Positions 9,203 to 17,676 of a stretch of DNA of 64,000 nt are shown here, piece after piece. Numbering within the stretch: the first letter of the stretch is position 1; each line of letters opens with the position of its first letter. This DNA comes from Gracilibacillus massiliensis (GTDB lineage: Bacteria; Bacillota; Bacilli; Bacillales; Amphibacillaceae), in the NCBI RefSeq assembly GCF_001458115.1, contig NZ_CZRP01000012.1, positions 620,001-684,000 on the forward strand. The letters are read 5' to 3'. Under the pieces are notes generated by a model that did not search any database, was not told the DNA's origin, and was given only the letters and a program-made list of their open reading frames with translations. The translations under genes and the position numbers were made by a program.

Positions 9203-9880
9203 ATGAAACAAAAGTTACAATATATTCTTCAAGATCAGATTAATATCCCGATGCTACTGATTGAAAAACATGCAGCATTAGGCATTACTGAAAGTCAATT
9301 GGCAATCATTCTACAAATTCATGTCACCCAACAAAAAGGAAACTTCTTTCCGACACCAGAAGAGATTGCAGAGCATTTAACCATATCCAGTGAGGAATGT
9401 TCGTCCTTATTAAGACAGCTTATTCAAAGAGATTTACTATCCATTGAAGAAGATAAAGGGGACGAGATGATCAAAGAATCTTATTCGTTAGAACGTTTAT
9501 GGCAAAAAATATATAGTGAAAACGAACCTGAGACTAAAGAAGAAGAACACCATATGGGAGAAGTGTTTCAAAAATTCGAAAGAGAGTTCGGCCGACCACT
9601 ATCACCTTTTGAGATTGAAATGATTAATAATTGGTTAGATGAAGACGAGCATGATACTTCTATGATTTATGCCGCCTTAAGAGAAGCCGTCCTAATGGGT
9701 AAAGTGAATTTTAAATACATTGATCGGATTTTAATGGAATGGCAACGAAAAGGAATTAAATCTGTACAACAAGCTCAAAAAACAAGCAAGGCCTTTCATC
9801 AGAATAATCAAACTGGTAGTGCTGAAAAGAAAGAGCACCCATATGATAAATCACTATATTATAATTGGTTAGAAGAGTAG
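9203..9880 (+). CDS. dnaD: DNA replication initiation/restart protein DnaD
   Basis: 225-aa DnaD. An N-terminal winged-helix oligomerisation domain (about 1-105) and a C-terminal DnaD/phage-type domain (EFGRPLSPFEIEMINNWL near 130 to the YIDRILMEWQRKGIKS motif near 180) are both recognisable. In Bacillus it acts with DnaB and DnaI to load helicase at oriC and at stalled forks. It is followed ten bases later by nth, as in B. subtilis. Ribosome site AAGGTGG. Confidence 0.95.
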   Translation: MKQKLQYILQDQINIPMLLIEKHAALGITESQLAIILQIHVTQQKGNFFPTPEEIAEHLTISSEECSSLLRQLIQRDLLSIEEDKGDEMIKESYSLERLWQKIYSENEPETKEEEHHMGEVFQKFEREFGRPLSPFEIEMINNWLDEDEHDTSMIYAALREAVLMGKVNFKYIDRILMEWQRKGIKSVQQAQKTSKAFHQNNQTGSAEKKEHPYDKSLYYNWLEE

Positions 9881-9889
9881 GGGAGAGTC

Positions 9890-10546
9890 ATGTTAACAAA
9901 AAAAGAAATAAATATAGTTCTAGAGCAAATCGAAGAGATGTTTCCCGATGCTGAGTGTGAGCTAGTACATGACAATCCATTTGAATTGTTAATTGCCGTT
10001 GTCTTATCTGCGCAGTGTACCGATGCATTGGTTAATAAAGTAACAAAAGACTTATTTAAAAAATATAAAACACCTGAGGATTATTTGAATGTGTCTTTGG
10101 ACGAATTACAACAGGATATTCGATCGATTGGCTTATATCGTAATAAATCTAAAAATATCAGAAAACTTTGTTCAACACTTATTGAAGATTATGGGGAAGT
10201 TGTACCAAGTACGAAGGAAGAACTTGAAAAACTTTCAGGCGTTGGACGTAAAACTGCCAATGTAGTCGCATCTGTAGCTTTTGGTGAACCGGCAATCGCA
10301 GTAGATACCCATGTGGAACGGGTATCAAAACGATTGGGTATTTGTAAATGGAAAGATAGTGTATTAGAAGTGGAAAAAACACTGATGAGAAAAATCCCCA
10401 AACAGAAATGGAGTAATACCCATCACCGTTTGATTTTTTTTGGTAGATATCATTGTAAAGCAAAAAGCCCCAAATGCGACATATGCCCATTATTAGAGCT
10501 ATGTCGAGAAGGAAAGAAAAGAATGAAAAAAAGCAGCAAGGTGTAA
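9890..10546 (+). CDS. nth: Endonuclease III, DNA glycosylase/AP lyase
   Basis: 218 aa. Removes oxidised pyrimidines and cleaves abasic sites. The helix-hairpin-helix LSGVGRKTANVV carries the catalytic lysine, AVDTHVERV the catalytic aspartate, and a [4Fe-4S] motif C-x6-C-x2-C-x5-C is intact near the C-terminus (CKAKSPKCDICPLLELC). In B. subtilis ypoC lies next; here no ypoC is present and nth abuts the terminator shared with ponA. The stop codon lies in the terminator loop. Confidence 0.96.
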   Translation: MLTKKEINIVLEQIEEMFPDAECELVHDNPFELLIAVVLSAQCTDALVNKVTKDLFKKYKTPEDYLNVSLDELQQDIRSIGLYRNKSKNIRKLCSTLIEDYGEVVPSTKEELEKLSGVGRKTANVVASVAFGEPAIAVDTHVERVSKRLGICKWKDSVLEVEKTLMRKIPKQKWSNTHHRLIFFGRYHCKAKSPKCDICPLLELCREGKKRMKKSSKV

Positions 10547-10563
10547 AACCTTGCTGCTTTTTT
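10527..10563. terminator. Bidirectional terminator between nth and ponA
   Basis: 16-bp stem (10527-10542 with 10548-10563), five-base loop, with A on one side and T on the other, so it can serve both convergent genes. It overlaps the 3' ends of both coding sequences. Confidence 0.9.
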
Positions 10564-13339
10564 ATTCTTCTTGATCTTGTTGGTCCTGATTTTGATTATC
10601 TTGTTCTTGTTGATCTTGATCATTATTTCCATTTTCATTATCTTGTTGTTCATCATCATCATCTTCTTCTGGTTCTTCCTGATTCCCATCTTCATTACTG
10701 TCATCGTCTTCTTGTTCATTGTCTTCTTGCTCATTGTCTAGTCCTTGAGTCGACACTTCTATGCTTGCCGAAGGACCACGTACATCATTATTCTTTAAGA
10801 AAGGTGTCACACTAATTGTATATGTCTTATTATTTTGTAGTTGTGTAATGTTTACTGATTTCTTATTCGTATTGAATTGATCAATAGTTTGGCCACCATC
10901 TTGAACGGTTATTTCAAACTCAATCGGTCCATCTTGATTGTATTCCCAACTAATCAAAGCAGAACGATTTGCAGGATCAAAGGTTTGGTGCAATTGACTT
11001 ACTTGTGGTAACTCCTCAGGTTCATCTTCTGGAACTTCTACAGTAACTGTCACCGGATCACTTTCCATATCATCGTTTACCGCAACAACTTCAATTGTAT
11101 ATGTTGTTCCTTTATCAACATTAGAAATTTCTATTTGCTTGTCACCTGTTTCTGTTATTTCATTTAATGAACCATCAGTTCCTGCTGATACATTAAAATT
11201 CACATCGTCATCATCATGTTCCCATTCCGCTGTGATTATTTCTTGTTCTTTATCATACGAAGCTGATAGGTTGGAGACCGGGTCTAATTTATCATATTTT
11301 TCGGAAACTTCATTGTTACCGGGTTCCGTCCCTTTGACAAATAACTCTGAAACGATTTCGGAATCAGGTGTGAATTCACTCGGACGTTTAGCAGGATTAG
11401 AGCCTTTTTCAACTTGCACTTCAACTACGGAATCTGGCTTATCAAAATCTGATGTTTCCACATCTTTAGAAATGAAAGTCATTGTTTCTCTAAACAGATC
11501 TTGTGCAATCTTCGTATTGTTAAGTGCTCTACGTTCCTTATCAATTCCCGTCCATACAGCAATCGTATAATTGGTGGTATAACCTGCAAACCAGGCATCG
11601 GGACTACCGCCACCTTCTTCATCTGTAAGGTTTGTTGTACCCGTTTTTCCAGCAAGCGGCAAGTTAGATACATTAGCTCGTGTACCCGTTCCCTCCGTTA
11701 CAACCGTTTTTAACATATCTGTCACCATATATGCCGTAGAATCTGACATCGCAACAGTAGATTCAGACTGTAGTTCTTCTGATCTTCTATCCGCATAATC
11801 CACTCTCAGGACAGAAAATGGTTCATTGTACATTCCTTCATTCCCAAAAGCAGCATATGCACCTGCCATTTCTACAGGAGTGACACTTGAACCAGCCCCA
11901 CCTATGGCGTCTGTGATCGTAAAGTCTGCTTCAAAATCCATACCAATTCCTTCTGCAAATTCTTTTGCGGTGCTATTGCCAACTTCTTCTAACGTTTTTA
12001 CGGCTGGTACATTTAATGATTCTTGTAGGGCATATCGAATTGACATCCACCCTTGATAACTCCTATTCCAATTTCGTATGGACGAATCCGTACCTGCAAT
12101 TGGATACGGTTTATCATCATTGATTTGATGGTAGGTAGACCACTGTAGTTCTTCAATAGCAGGTCCATAAGAGATAATTGGCTTCATTGTCGATCCACCT
12201 TGACGACCATCACCATCGATTGCATAATTCCAACCGTCATTTTCACGATTTCTACCAGGGCCAATCGCTCTAATTGCACCTGTTTTTGTATCTAGTAGTG
12301 TAAGACCTACTTGCATATCTTCATCTGCACTATAATCAATCGGATTATCCTCTGCATCACTTAATAAAAACTCAACATGTTCTTGTGCATCAGGATCTAA
12401 CGTTGTATACACATCTAAACTATCTTTGTAAATGTCTGCACCCGTTTTTTCCTGTACTTCTTTTCTTACTTGTTGGATAAATCCTTCATATTTTACAAAG
12501 TCCGGTTTTTTTTCTGTTAGTAATTCTTCAATATTTACTTCTCTTGCTTCATCTGCTTCTTCTTCACTTATTTTGTTATGTTGCACCATTAAATTTAGTA
12601 CAGTGTTCCTTCTTTCTTTTGTCAAATCTGGATTGACGAATGGATCATAAGCACTTGGGCGTTGAGGAATACCTGCTAGTATTGCAGCTTCGGCTAAAGT
12701 AAGTTCTTCTAAATCTGTCTTTCCAAAATATACTTCAGCAGCCATTGCAACACCATACGCTCCTGCTCCATAATAAATTTTATTTACATACATTTCCATG
12801 ATTTCTTCTTTACTAAATTCTCGATCTAATTTAAGAGCTAACCATTGTTCTTGTACTTTTCGCTTTAATTTTTTATCATTTGATAAAAACGATCCTTTTA
12901 CTACTTGCTGAGTAATCGTACTTGCTCCTTGTGAGCCAAAGCCGTCTCTAAAGTTAGCAATCACGGCACCACCAATACGTTTTAAATCGATCCCCATGTG
13001 GTCATGGAACCGTACATCTTCTGTAGCTAAGATAGCATCTTCTAATACTGTTGATATGTCATCATATTGGATTTTTGTACGTTTTTCTGCTCCTAATTTA
13101 GCAAATACTTCTTCATTAATATCATAGAGATTTGTCGAAGCTGGATCTGAAAGTAATTCAGCATCTAGCGAAGGTGCTGTACTAATATAATAGGTGAAGA
13201 GTACACCTACTCCTAAACCTATTAAGAGTATAGCTAACAATCCATACTTCATAATTTTTTTGCCGATCGGTTTCTTCTTTGATTTCTTCTGCTTTACTTG
13301 TTCTCTTCTTGCCATTCTAGATTGGCTTTTATCTGCCAT
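10562..13339 (-). CDS. ponA: Class A penicillin-binding protein 1
   Basis: 925-aa bifunctional peptidoglycan synthase. Basic cytosolic tail, one membrane helix (about 34-55), glycosyltransferase domain (EDVRFHDHMGIDLKRI, GSTITQQVVK-type GASTITQQVVKGSFLS), transpeptidase domain with the SxxK motif STMK, SLN and KTGTT. Two fibronectin type III-like modules follow (about 690-870), then a ~60-residue tail of Asp, Glu, Gln and Asn. The start is ATG 13339 after GGAGGAAC, which lies in the end of recU (11-base overlap). The acidic tail suits a halophile's outer surface, but that is inference. Confidence 0.96.
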   Translation of the reverse strand: MADKSQSRMARREQVKQKKSKKKPIGKKIMKYGLLAILLIGLGVGVLFTYYISTAPSLDAELLSDPASTNLYDINEEVFAKLGAEKRTKIQYDDISTVLEDAILATEDVRFHDHMGIDLKRIGGAVIANFRDGFGSQGASTITQQVVKGSFLSNDKKLKRKVQEQWLALKLDREFSKEEIMEMYVNKIYYGAGAYGVAMAAEVYFGKTDLEELTLAEAAILAGIPQRPSAYDPFVNPDLTKERRNTVLNLMVQHNKISEEEADEAREVNIEELLTEKKPDFVKYEGFIQQVRKEVQEKTGADIYKDSLDVYTTLDPDAQEHVEFLLSDAEDNPIDYSADEDMQVGLTLLDTKTGAIRAIGPGRNRENDGWNYAIDGDGRQGGSTMKPIISYGPAIEELQWSTYHQINDDKPYPIAGTDSSIRNWNRSYQGWMSIRYALQESLNVPAVKTLEEVGNSTAKEFAEGIGMDFEADFTITDAIGGAGSSVTPVEMAGAYAAFGNEGMYNEPFSVLRVDYADRRSEELQSESTVAMSDSTAYMVTDMLKTVVTEGTGTRANVSNLPLAGKTGTTNLTDEEGGGSPDAWFAGYTTNYTIAVWTGIDKERRALNNTKIAQDLFRETMTFISKDVETSDFDKPDSVVEVQVEKGSNPAKRPSEFTPDSEIVSELFVKGTEPGNNEVSEKYDKLDPVSNLSASYDKEQEIITAEWEHDDDDVNFNVSAGTDGSLNEITETGDKQIEISNVDKGTTYTIEVVAVNDDMESDPVTVTVEVPEDEPEELPQVSQLHQTFDPANRSALISWEYNQDGPIEFEITVQDGGQTIDQFNTNKKSVNITQLQNNKTYTISVTPFLKNNDVRGPSASIEVSTQGLDNEQEDNEQEDDDSNEDGNQEEPEEDDDDEQQDNENGNNDQDQQEQDNQNQDQQDQEE

Positions 13340-13946
13340 TTGTTGTTCCTCCGTTCTCGATATAATACTGGTCAATAACAGCTAGATAATCTACTTTTGC
13401 TTGATATCGAACAGGTATTATATAACCTTGCTTTTTCACAGTTTCATAACGTAATGATTTTCTTCCATTATTTTTAAATTGTTGTTCCCAGTATTTAAAT
13501 AGATTCTCAGCAGGAAACAAGTAGGTTTCTTGATAGACACTAAAGCGAATCAAAATAAAGCAAATACCGTTATGGTCTACCACTTGTTTCATATGATCGA
13601 TTTGATGTTGATGAATATTATGAAGTGGAAAGGAAAGTTTATTTTTCGTTTCCTTTGCTTCAAAATCGATATGTTTTCCTTTATATATACCATTATAATC
13701 TGTAGTAGAAGCCTGTTTAAAATATGCCTCTTTTATGACTGCTGCACTACGTTTGGGATAGTCAACATGCACAATTTGAACAGGTGTTGGTTTCTTATGA
13801 ATGATGGCTAAATTATGTGATAAGTAATATTGATTCGTATCATTAATGTCTTCTTCCAATGACATCCCTCGGTTACTATAAACCGTCTGTTTTTTATGTC
13901 TTTTGTTCCTAACGAGTGATGACTTTTTCCCATTTGGATACTGCAT
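13329..13946 (-). CDS. recU: Holliday junction resolvase RecU
   Basis: 205-aa RecU. Resolves recombination intermediates and in Bacillus acts with RuvAB. Visible: NRGMSLEEDIN, DYNGIYKGKHIDFEAKETKNK (the nuclease metal-site segment, ending E-x-K) and the FILIRF strand. The start is ATG 13946, six bases after GGAGGGAG; an upstream GTG reading has no ribosome site. It overlaps ponA, the conserved recU-ponA pair linking recombination and wall synthesis. Confidence 0.95.
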   Translation of the reverse strand: MQYPNGKKSSLVRNKRHKKQTVYSNRGMSLEEDINDTNQYYLSHNLAIIHKKPTPVQIVHVDYPKRSAAVIKEAYFKQASTTDYNGIYKGKHIDFEAKETKNKLSFPLHNIHQHQIDHMKQVVDHNGICFILIRFSVYQETYLFPAENLFKYWEQQFKNNGRKSLRYETVKKQGYIIPVRYQAKVDYLAVIDQYYIENGGTTNGR

Positions 13947-14141
13947 AAAACTCCCTCCTACATCACCAACCATCCATCATATCAATATGCAATGGATAGA
14001 TCTATCATACGCTAAGCAACCAAATTCTTCAATCAAAATGGTTGATAAAGCTTGCTACAACAACAATATCCTAACTTTATTATTCGATAAATTGTAACAA
14101 TTATATGGGGGGATTTTCATAACATATATCTATTTTTAGTT

Positions 14142-14175
14142 AAAAGTCGACATTACGGGAGCAATGTCGACTTTT
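14142..14175. terminator. Hairpin terminator
   Basis: Perfect 13-bp stem (14142-14154 with 14163-14175), loop of eight. On the minus strand it lies just after the small gene 14179-14295 and ends in a short T run, so it probably terminates that gene. Confidence 0.75.
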
Positions 14176-14178
14176 GAT

Positions 14179-14295
14179 CTAAGTTGATGGGCGATTTGGG
14201 CGTTTAAGTTTTTGTTCGGTTTCACTAAGAATCTCTTTGTTTTGTTGCTTATCACGTTTGTTATTCATTTTTCTTTTATTATTTACTCTCATCAT
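14179..14295 (-). CDS. Small very basic protein, 38 aa
   Basis: Too short for the usual length cut-off. It starts ATG ATG (14295) six bases after a perfect AAGGAGGG ribosome site and ends at a TAG just before a hairpin terminator. The product is rich in Lys, Arg, Asn and Gln (MMRVNNKRKMNNKRDKQQ at the N-terminus) and ends PNRPST. I do not recognise the family. The ribosome site plus the terminator support it as real. A small acid-soluble or forespore protein is possible, given the coat gene nearby, but this is a guess. Confidence 0.65.
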   Translation of the reverse strand: MMRVNNKRKMNNKRDKQQNKEILSETEQKLKRPNRPST

Positions 14296-14446
14296 AAATC
14301 CCTCCTTTTATTAATTAGTTTGACTCATTTTGTTTAAAAAATACGTATTATGCGTACTGATGTAAAGTTAGTTCTAGTTTTGTCAATAACAAGGTATTTC
14401 AAACATCAAACTCGAATAGTACTAAAAAAGAGTGGGAGGAATTACT

Positions 14447-14593
14447 ATGAACAACAGTCAATATATTTTCACAAAAGAAACATGTGAAAACAAATTGGGG
14501 CATTTGATCAATATAGTTGAAGAGATGGAACAGACATTAGAAACAAAGACTTCTCCTGATATAACCTATTGGAATAATCAAGAGGGGGCTTAA
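14447..14593 (+). CDS. Small hypothetical protein, 48 aa
   Basis: ATG at 14447, eight bases after GGGAGGA, stop at 14591-14593. The product is hydrophilic and acidic (MNNSQYIFTKETCENKLGHL at the start) with one cysteine and a likely amphipathic helix in the middle. It lies between recU and yppE, where B. subtilis has small ypp genes, but I cannot match it to one. Function unknown. Confidence 0.5.
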   Translation: MNNSQYIFTKETCENKLGHLINIVEEMEQTLETKTSPDITYWNNQEGA

Positions 14594-14663
14594 CAGTATT
14601 TTTTTCTTTTAAATCATGTTACAGTATGGTTGATTACAACTATTTAAGAAAGGCGGTAATTCA

Positions 14664-15017
14664 TTGTTACTGTTAACATATATGGAAGAATTAGAAAAAG
14701 AGTTGTCCGCATTACAAGAATATTATCTAACACATGAAAAACCTAAAAATAAACGTGATCCGGAATTTTTTGCTTTTGTAAAAGAACAAACGGAACCTAT
14801 TTTCAATAAAGTAGATAAATGGTATGAAGAAGCTTTACTATTTGTCAAAAATCGAGAGGTACAAGTCCATCCACAGCAAGTAGAGTCTACAGAAGAGAAC
14901 ATAAAATTATTGCTACTTCATAGCTATTACATAGATGTACGAAAAAAAAGATACATGGAGTTATATCAATCTGTATTTTATGTTTTTGATCTGTTAAAAA
15001 ATGATATACGTTTATAA
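14664..15017 (+). CDS. yppE: YppE family protein (DUF1798)
   Basis: 117-aa, all-helical, charged protein with no membrane segment. Assignment rests on its size, the N-terminal helix MEELEKELSALQ and its location between recU and the cotD/ypsA/gpsB group, where B. subtilis yppE lies. The start is TTG, seven bases after AAAGGCGG. Function unknown. Confidence 0.75.
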   Translation: MLLLTYMEELEKELSALQEYYLTHEKPKNKRDPEFFAFVKEQTEPIFNKVDKWYEEALLFVKNREVQVHPQQVESTEENIKLLLLHSYYIDVRKKRYMELYQSVFYVFDLLKNDIRL

Positions 15018-15050
15018 AAATGTGGGGTTTATAGGTTGATGTCTTAGACA

Positions 15051-15075
15051 ATCTTCACTAGTATGACATACGCTA
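15051..15075 (+). promoter_or_regulatory. Candidate sigma-K promoter of the cotD-like gene
   Basis: CATACGCTA at 15067-15075 fits the sigma-K -10 pattern CATANNNTA; an AC-containing -35 candidate lies about 17 bases upstream. Spore coat genes of the cotD type are sigma-K dependent in Bacillus. Match by eye only. Confidence 0.35.
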
Positions 15076-15106
15076 GTATAGAATAATATTAGTGAGGTGA
15101 CTATTT

Positions 15107-15403
15107 ATGAGACATCGAAGACCTTTTGGCTGTGGAATGCCAACGCAAACTGTTGTCCATCCTACGAAATGTAATCAAGTAAACACTTGTACCGAAAGTG
15201 AAGTAAAGCATATTCACCCATCCCATACAACTTGTGTTAATCATCACCTTGTGAAAAATACTCATTATTTCCCACACACGACTTCTTATCAAAATACGGT
15301 AGATCAAGTTAATGTATATGGTGGACCAATGCAAGGACCGGGGCAATTCGGGGGTTTTAATCAACCAGGACAATGGAACCCACAAAACAATATGCCACGC
15401 TAA
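15107..15403 (+). CDS. cotD: CotD-like spore coat protein
   Basis: 98 aa, rich in His, Thr, Val, Cys in the first two thirds (VHPTKCNQVN, IHPSHTTCVNHH) and in Gly, Pro, Gln, Asn at the C-terminus. This composition and the repeated HP/HxxH pattern are those of CotD, an inner-coat protein made in the mother cell. Its ribosome site is GTGAGGTG. It stands alone, with a candidate sigma-K promoter before and a terminator after. Confidence 0.85.
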   Translation: MRHRRPFGCGMPTQTVVHPTKCNQVNTCTESEVKHIHPSHTTCVNHHLVKNTHYFPHTTSYQNTVDQVNVYGGPMQGPGQFGGFNQPGQWNPQNNMPR

Positions 15404-15410
15404 AGCAACA

Positions 15411-15445
15411 AAACTGTCATGATCCAATCATGACAGTTTGTTTTG
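15411..15445 (+). terminator. Terminator of cotD
   Basis: Perfect 12-bp stem (15411-15422 with 15428-15439), five-base loop, followed by GTTTTGTTT. Confidence 0.88.
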
Positions 15446-15546
15446 TTTAAAAAATCAACTTATTTGATGAATAAAAGCAGGATTGTGCGACACTATTGTA
15501 GTGGTAATTATGAGATATTATATGTGCTTTGCAATCGCTCAGGCTT

Positions 15547-15797
15547 GTCCGCTTCCCTTTCCGCGGGTTTTTCTCCTCAGCTAACTTTTTAAGCAAAGTA
15601 CACTTAAAAAGTGGATCTTCGGATAAAGTGAGACTTCAATCAGTGGAGGTTTGCCACTGATTGTTAGCGAAACTTATCAGGTTGTTACTGACCGTATCCC
15701 ATAAGTTATTTTTTTGTCTAATAAAAATTTTATGAATGGGATTACGGACAGTTATCAACGTGGAAAAAACATCCCGCAGGAGTTGAAGCGGACGCCT
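15547..15797 (-). repeat. Intergenic repeat, family B, copy 3, split by a family A element
   Basis: Read on the minus strand, blocks related to copy 2 are present: GAAGATCCACTTTTTAAG, TTAGCTGAGGAG, CCGCGGAAAGGGAAG (15547-15622). The matching outer block TCAACTCCTGCGGGATG lies at 15771-15789, beyond an inserted family A element. The two ends TCCGCTTC (15548-15555) and GAAGCGGA (15785-15792) are inverted. The rest of the gap from 15800 to 16090 shows no gene or clear structure. Confidence 0.6.
15623..15763 (-). repeat. Two-hairpin repeat, family A, copy 2 (inverted)
   Basis: Reverse-complement match to 5741-5887: AGTGAGACTTCAATCAGTGG, hairpin, CCACTGATTGTTAGCGAAAC, TTATCAG (15627-15680), followed by the second hairpin GTTGTTACTGACCGTATCCC with its complement ending ACGGACAGTTATCAAC (15681-15761). 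Both hairpins keep their pairing although the loops differ, which points to selection on, or origin by, folded structure. It interrupts a family B copy. Confidence 0.7.
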
Positions 15798-16149
15798 GCG
15801 CTTTTTAATGTTCTACAACTCAAGCAACAATAATCACGTTGGCCATATTCACGATTTCCTATCAATATGTCGTTAGATTATTCACCATTGTTATCAATAT
15901 AAGCTGATTTATTATCTAAGTTTTACAATCCAAAATATGAGCATTTGCAATAGTTGCAGAGTCCCACTAAGCGTAGGCGGCCACTTCCACTCCTAAGTTA
16001 CGACGTATAATTCAGCTTTGATTCATTAATTATATTTTCACAACATAAATATGGCTTCTATACATAGAAATTTTGACCATGACTAGAATATCATGGTGAT
16101 ATGTTTTATACTAGTACTTAAAGTTTCTTTTTTTGAGAAAGTAGTGTGT

Positions 16150-16716
16150 GTGAAATTGAAGGTCATAACAATAGCAGGTAACAAGCCGATGGAATTGAAT
16201 ATTAAGAATGAAAAAGACACACGTATTGAGTTTGTAAAAACTGCATTTAAACAAAGGCTATTATCTCTAATCGATGAAGGATTAGAATGGGTGATCATGT
16301 CTGGACAAATGGGCGTTGAATTATGGGCGGCACAAGTAATTATAGAATTGAAATCGACTTATCCTATAAAGCTAGGAATATTTCCTCCTTTTCTAGAATA
16401 TGAATCAAGATGGCCGGAAGTTTATCAGGAAGCTTTTTTACAAGTTACAGAACAAGCAGATTTCTACCAACCTTTATACAATGAAAATTACAAAGCCCCA
16501 TACCAATTCATAAAAAAAGATTATTGGTTATTAGAAAAATCGGAAGGATGTTTAATGCTTGTGGATGAGGATTACCCCGGTAGTGTGGGATATTTTTTAG
16601 ATAAAGCTAAGCAACACCAAGAAAAGAGCAGTTATATGATAGTATTTATTACACCAAATGACCTAGAAGACATCGTCAGAGAGCAGCAAGTTAACGATCA
16701 AATGGAATTGGATTAA
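16150..16716 (+). CDS. ypsA: YpsA family nucleotide-binding-like protein (DUF1273)
   Basis: 188-aa SLOG-superfamily protein. Visible conserved elements: KVITIAGNKPMELNI, EGLEWVIMSGQMGVELWAAQ, and SEGCLMLVDEDYPGS. In Bacillus and Staphylococcus YpsA is linked to cell division, and here it precedes gpsB as in those genomes. The start is uncertain: GTG 16150 (chosen by comparison with the family N-terminus) or TTG 16156; the open frame extends upstream without a ribosome site. Confidence 0.85.
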   Translation: MKLKVITIAGNKPMELNIKNEKDTRIEFVKTAFKQRLLSLIDEGLEWVIMSGQMGVELWAAQVIIELKSTYPIKLGIFPPFLEYESRWPEVYQEAFLQVTEQADFYQPLYNENYKAPYQFIKKDYWLLEKSEGCLMLVDEDYPGSVGYFLDKAKQHQEKSSYMIVFITPNDLEDIVREQQVNDQMELD

Positions 16717-16778
16717 AAATTGACAACTTATATCTTTTTTGAAAAAATGAGAAGTAATGATTAAATGAGGTGGATATA

Positions 16779-17066
16779 ATGGCAAACCAATTGAATGGAA
16801 AAGATATTTTAGAGAAAAGTTTTAAAACATCAATGAGAGGTTATAATCAGGAAGATGTAGACGAATATTTAGATGTTATTATTCAAGATTATGAATTTTT
16901 TCAACAAGAGATTTCGAGATTGCAACAAGAGAATGATCGTTTGAAGAAACAATCAGACAATACAAGAATTAGACCGAGCACATCTAATCATCAAGTCAAT
17001 TATGATATTTTAAAACGTCTTTCTAATTTAGAAAAAGCCGTTTTTGGAAAAAAGTATGAAGAGTAA
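16779..17066 (+). CDS. gpsB: Cell-division coordinator GpsB
   Basis: 95-aa DivIVA-like protein. The N-terminal DivIVA domain ([20 protein letters not shown], then EYLD) is followed by a coiled coil (about 38-65) and a short C-terminal helix ([19 protein letters not shown]) that trimerises in the family. GpsB moves PBP1 between septum and side wall; ponA is 3.4 kb away. The start is ATG 16779, six bases after GAGGTGG. It precedes rnpB, as in B. subtilis. Confidence 0.95.
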   Translation: MANQLNGKDILEKSFKTSMRGYNQEDVDEYLDVIIQDYEFFQQEISRLQQENDRLKKQSDNTRIRPSTSNHQVNYDILKRLSNLEKAVFGKKYEE

Positions 17067-17092
17067 TATGGAAAGGAAAGATATGTTTTCCA

Positions 17093-17120
17093 TTGACTAA
17101 TAAACGATACATGTTACAAT
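17093..17120 (+). promoter_or_regulatory. Sigma-A promoter of rnpB
   Basis: TTGACT (17093-17098), 16-base spacer, TACAAT (17115-17120), about 23 bases before the predicted 5' end of RNase P RNA. Confidence 0.75.
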
Positions 17121-17142
17121 AATGAAGGCTTAATCAGAGAAG

Positions 17143-17543
17143 GAATGAATGTTAAGTAATCGCTGCATATCCTGAATATGTAGAGGAAAGTCCATGCTCA
17201 CACAAGCTGAGATGCTTGTAGTGTTCGTGCTTGACGAAATCATAAGTCAAGGTAACCTATACATGGTTAACGGCAGGGAAAACACCTACGTCTTTTGATA
17301 TGGTGTGAATACCTTGAAAGTGCCACAGTGACGTAGCTAAATAGGAAACTATTTAGGTGGAACGAGGTAAACCCCTCGAGTGAGCAACCCAAATATTGGT
17401 AGGGGCATCTTCTAGTAGGGAATTCAACCGAATGAAGGACAAGCGTATGCTTGTAGACAGATGATTACACCTTTGGTACGAGGCTGACCACCGCTTGGAG
17501 TACGAAAGAACAGAACATGGCTTATCGACATTCATTCGGTCAT
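17143..17543 (+). ncRNA. rnpB: RNase P RNA, type B
   Basis: The catalytic RNA of RNase P, which matures tRNA 5' ends. Ends pair (GAATGAATGT at 17143-17152 with ACATTCATTC at 17528-17537). Universally conserved core segments are present: GTAATCGCTGCA, GAGGAAAGTCCATGCTC, AAAGTGCCACAGTGACG, GGTAAACCCCTCGAG, and ACAGAACATGGCTTA. The layout of P3 to P15.1-like helices follows the B. subtilis RNA, i.e. type B. Exact ends are approximate. A strong promoter and terminator flank it. Confidence 0.96.
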
Positions 17544-17556
17544 TTAATTAAGAAGA

Positions 17557-17590
17557 AAAACCCCTTTTTTGTTAAAAGGGGTTTTGTTAT
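17557..17590 (+). terminator. Terminator of rnpB
   Basis: Perfect 12-bp stem (17557-17568 with 17574-17585), five-base loop, T-rich tail. Confidence 0.88.
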
Positions 17591-17676
17591 ACATAAAGAG
17601 TGACTTATCAGGAACTTAAGTTGAAAACTTGGAAAAACTAATTATATGAGATGTGTAAAGAGAAAGGAATGCAGAC

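Noticed and set aside
10450-10815. Low-complexity ORFs on both strands at the ponA 3' end
   Set aside because: They are other-frame readings of the repetitive acidic tail of PonA and of the nth end.
15101-15427. 108-codon ORF on the minus strand
   Set aside because: Antisense to the cotD-like gene, no ribosome site; the plus-strand gene has composition and signals of a coat protein.
17353-17535. 60-codon minus-strand ORF
   Set aside because: Entirely inside RNase P RNA.
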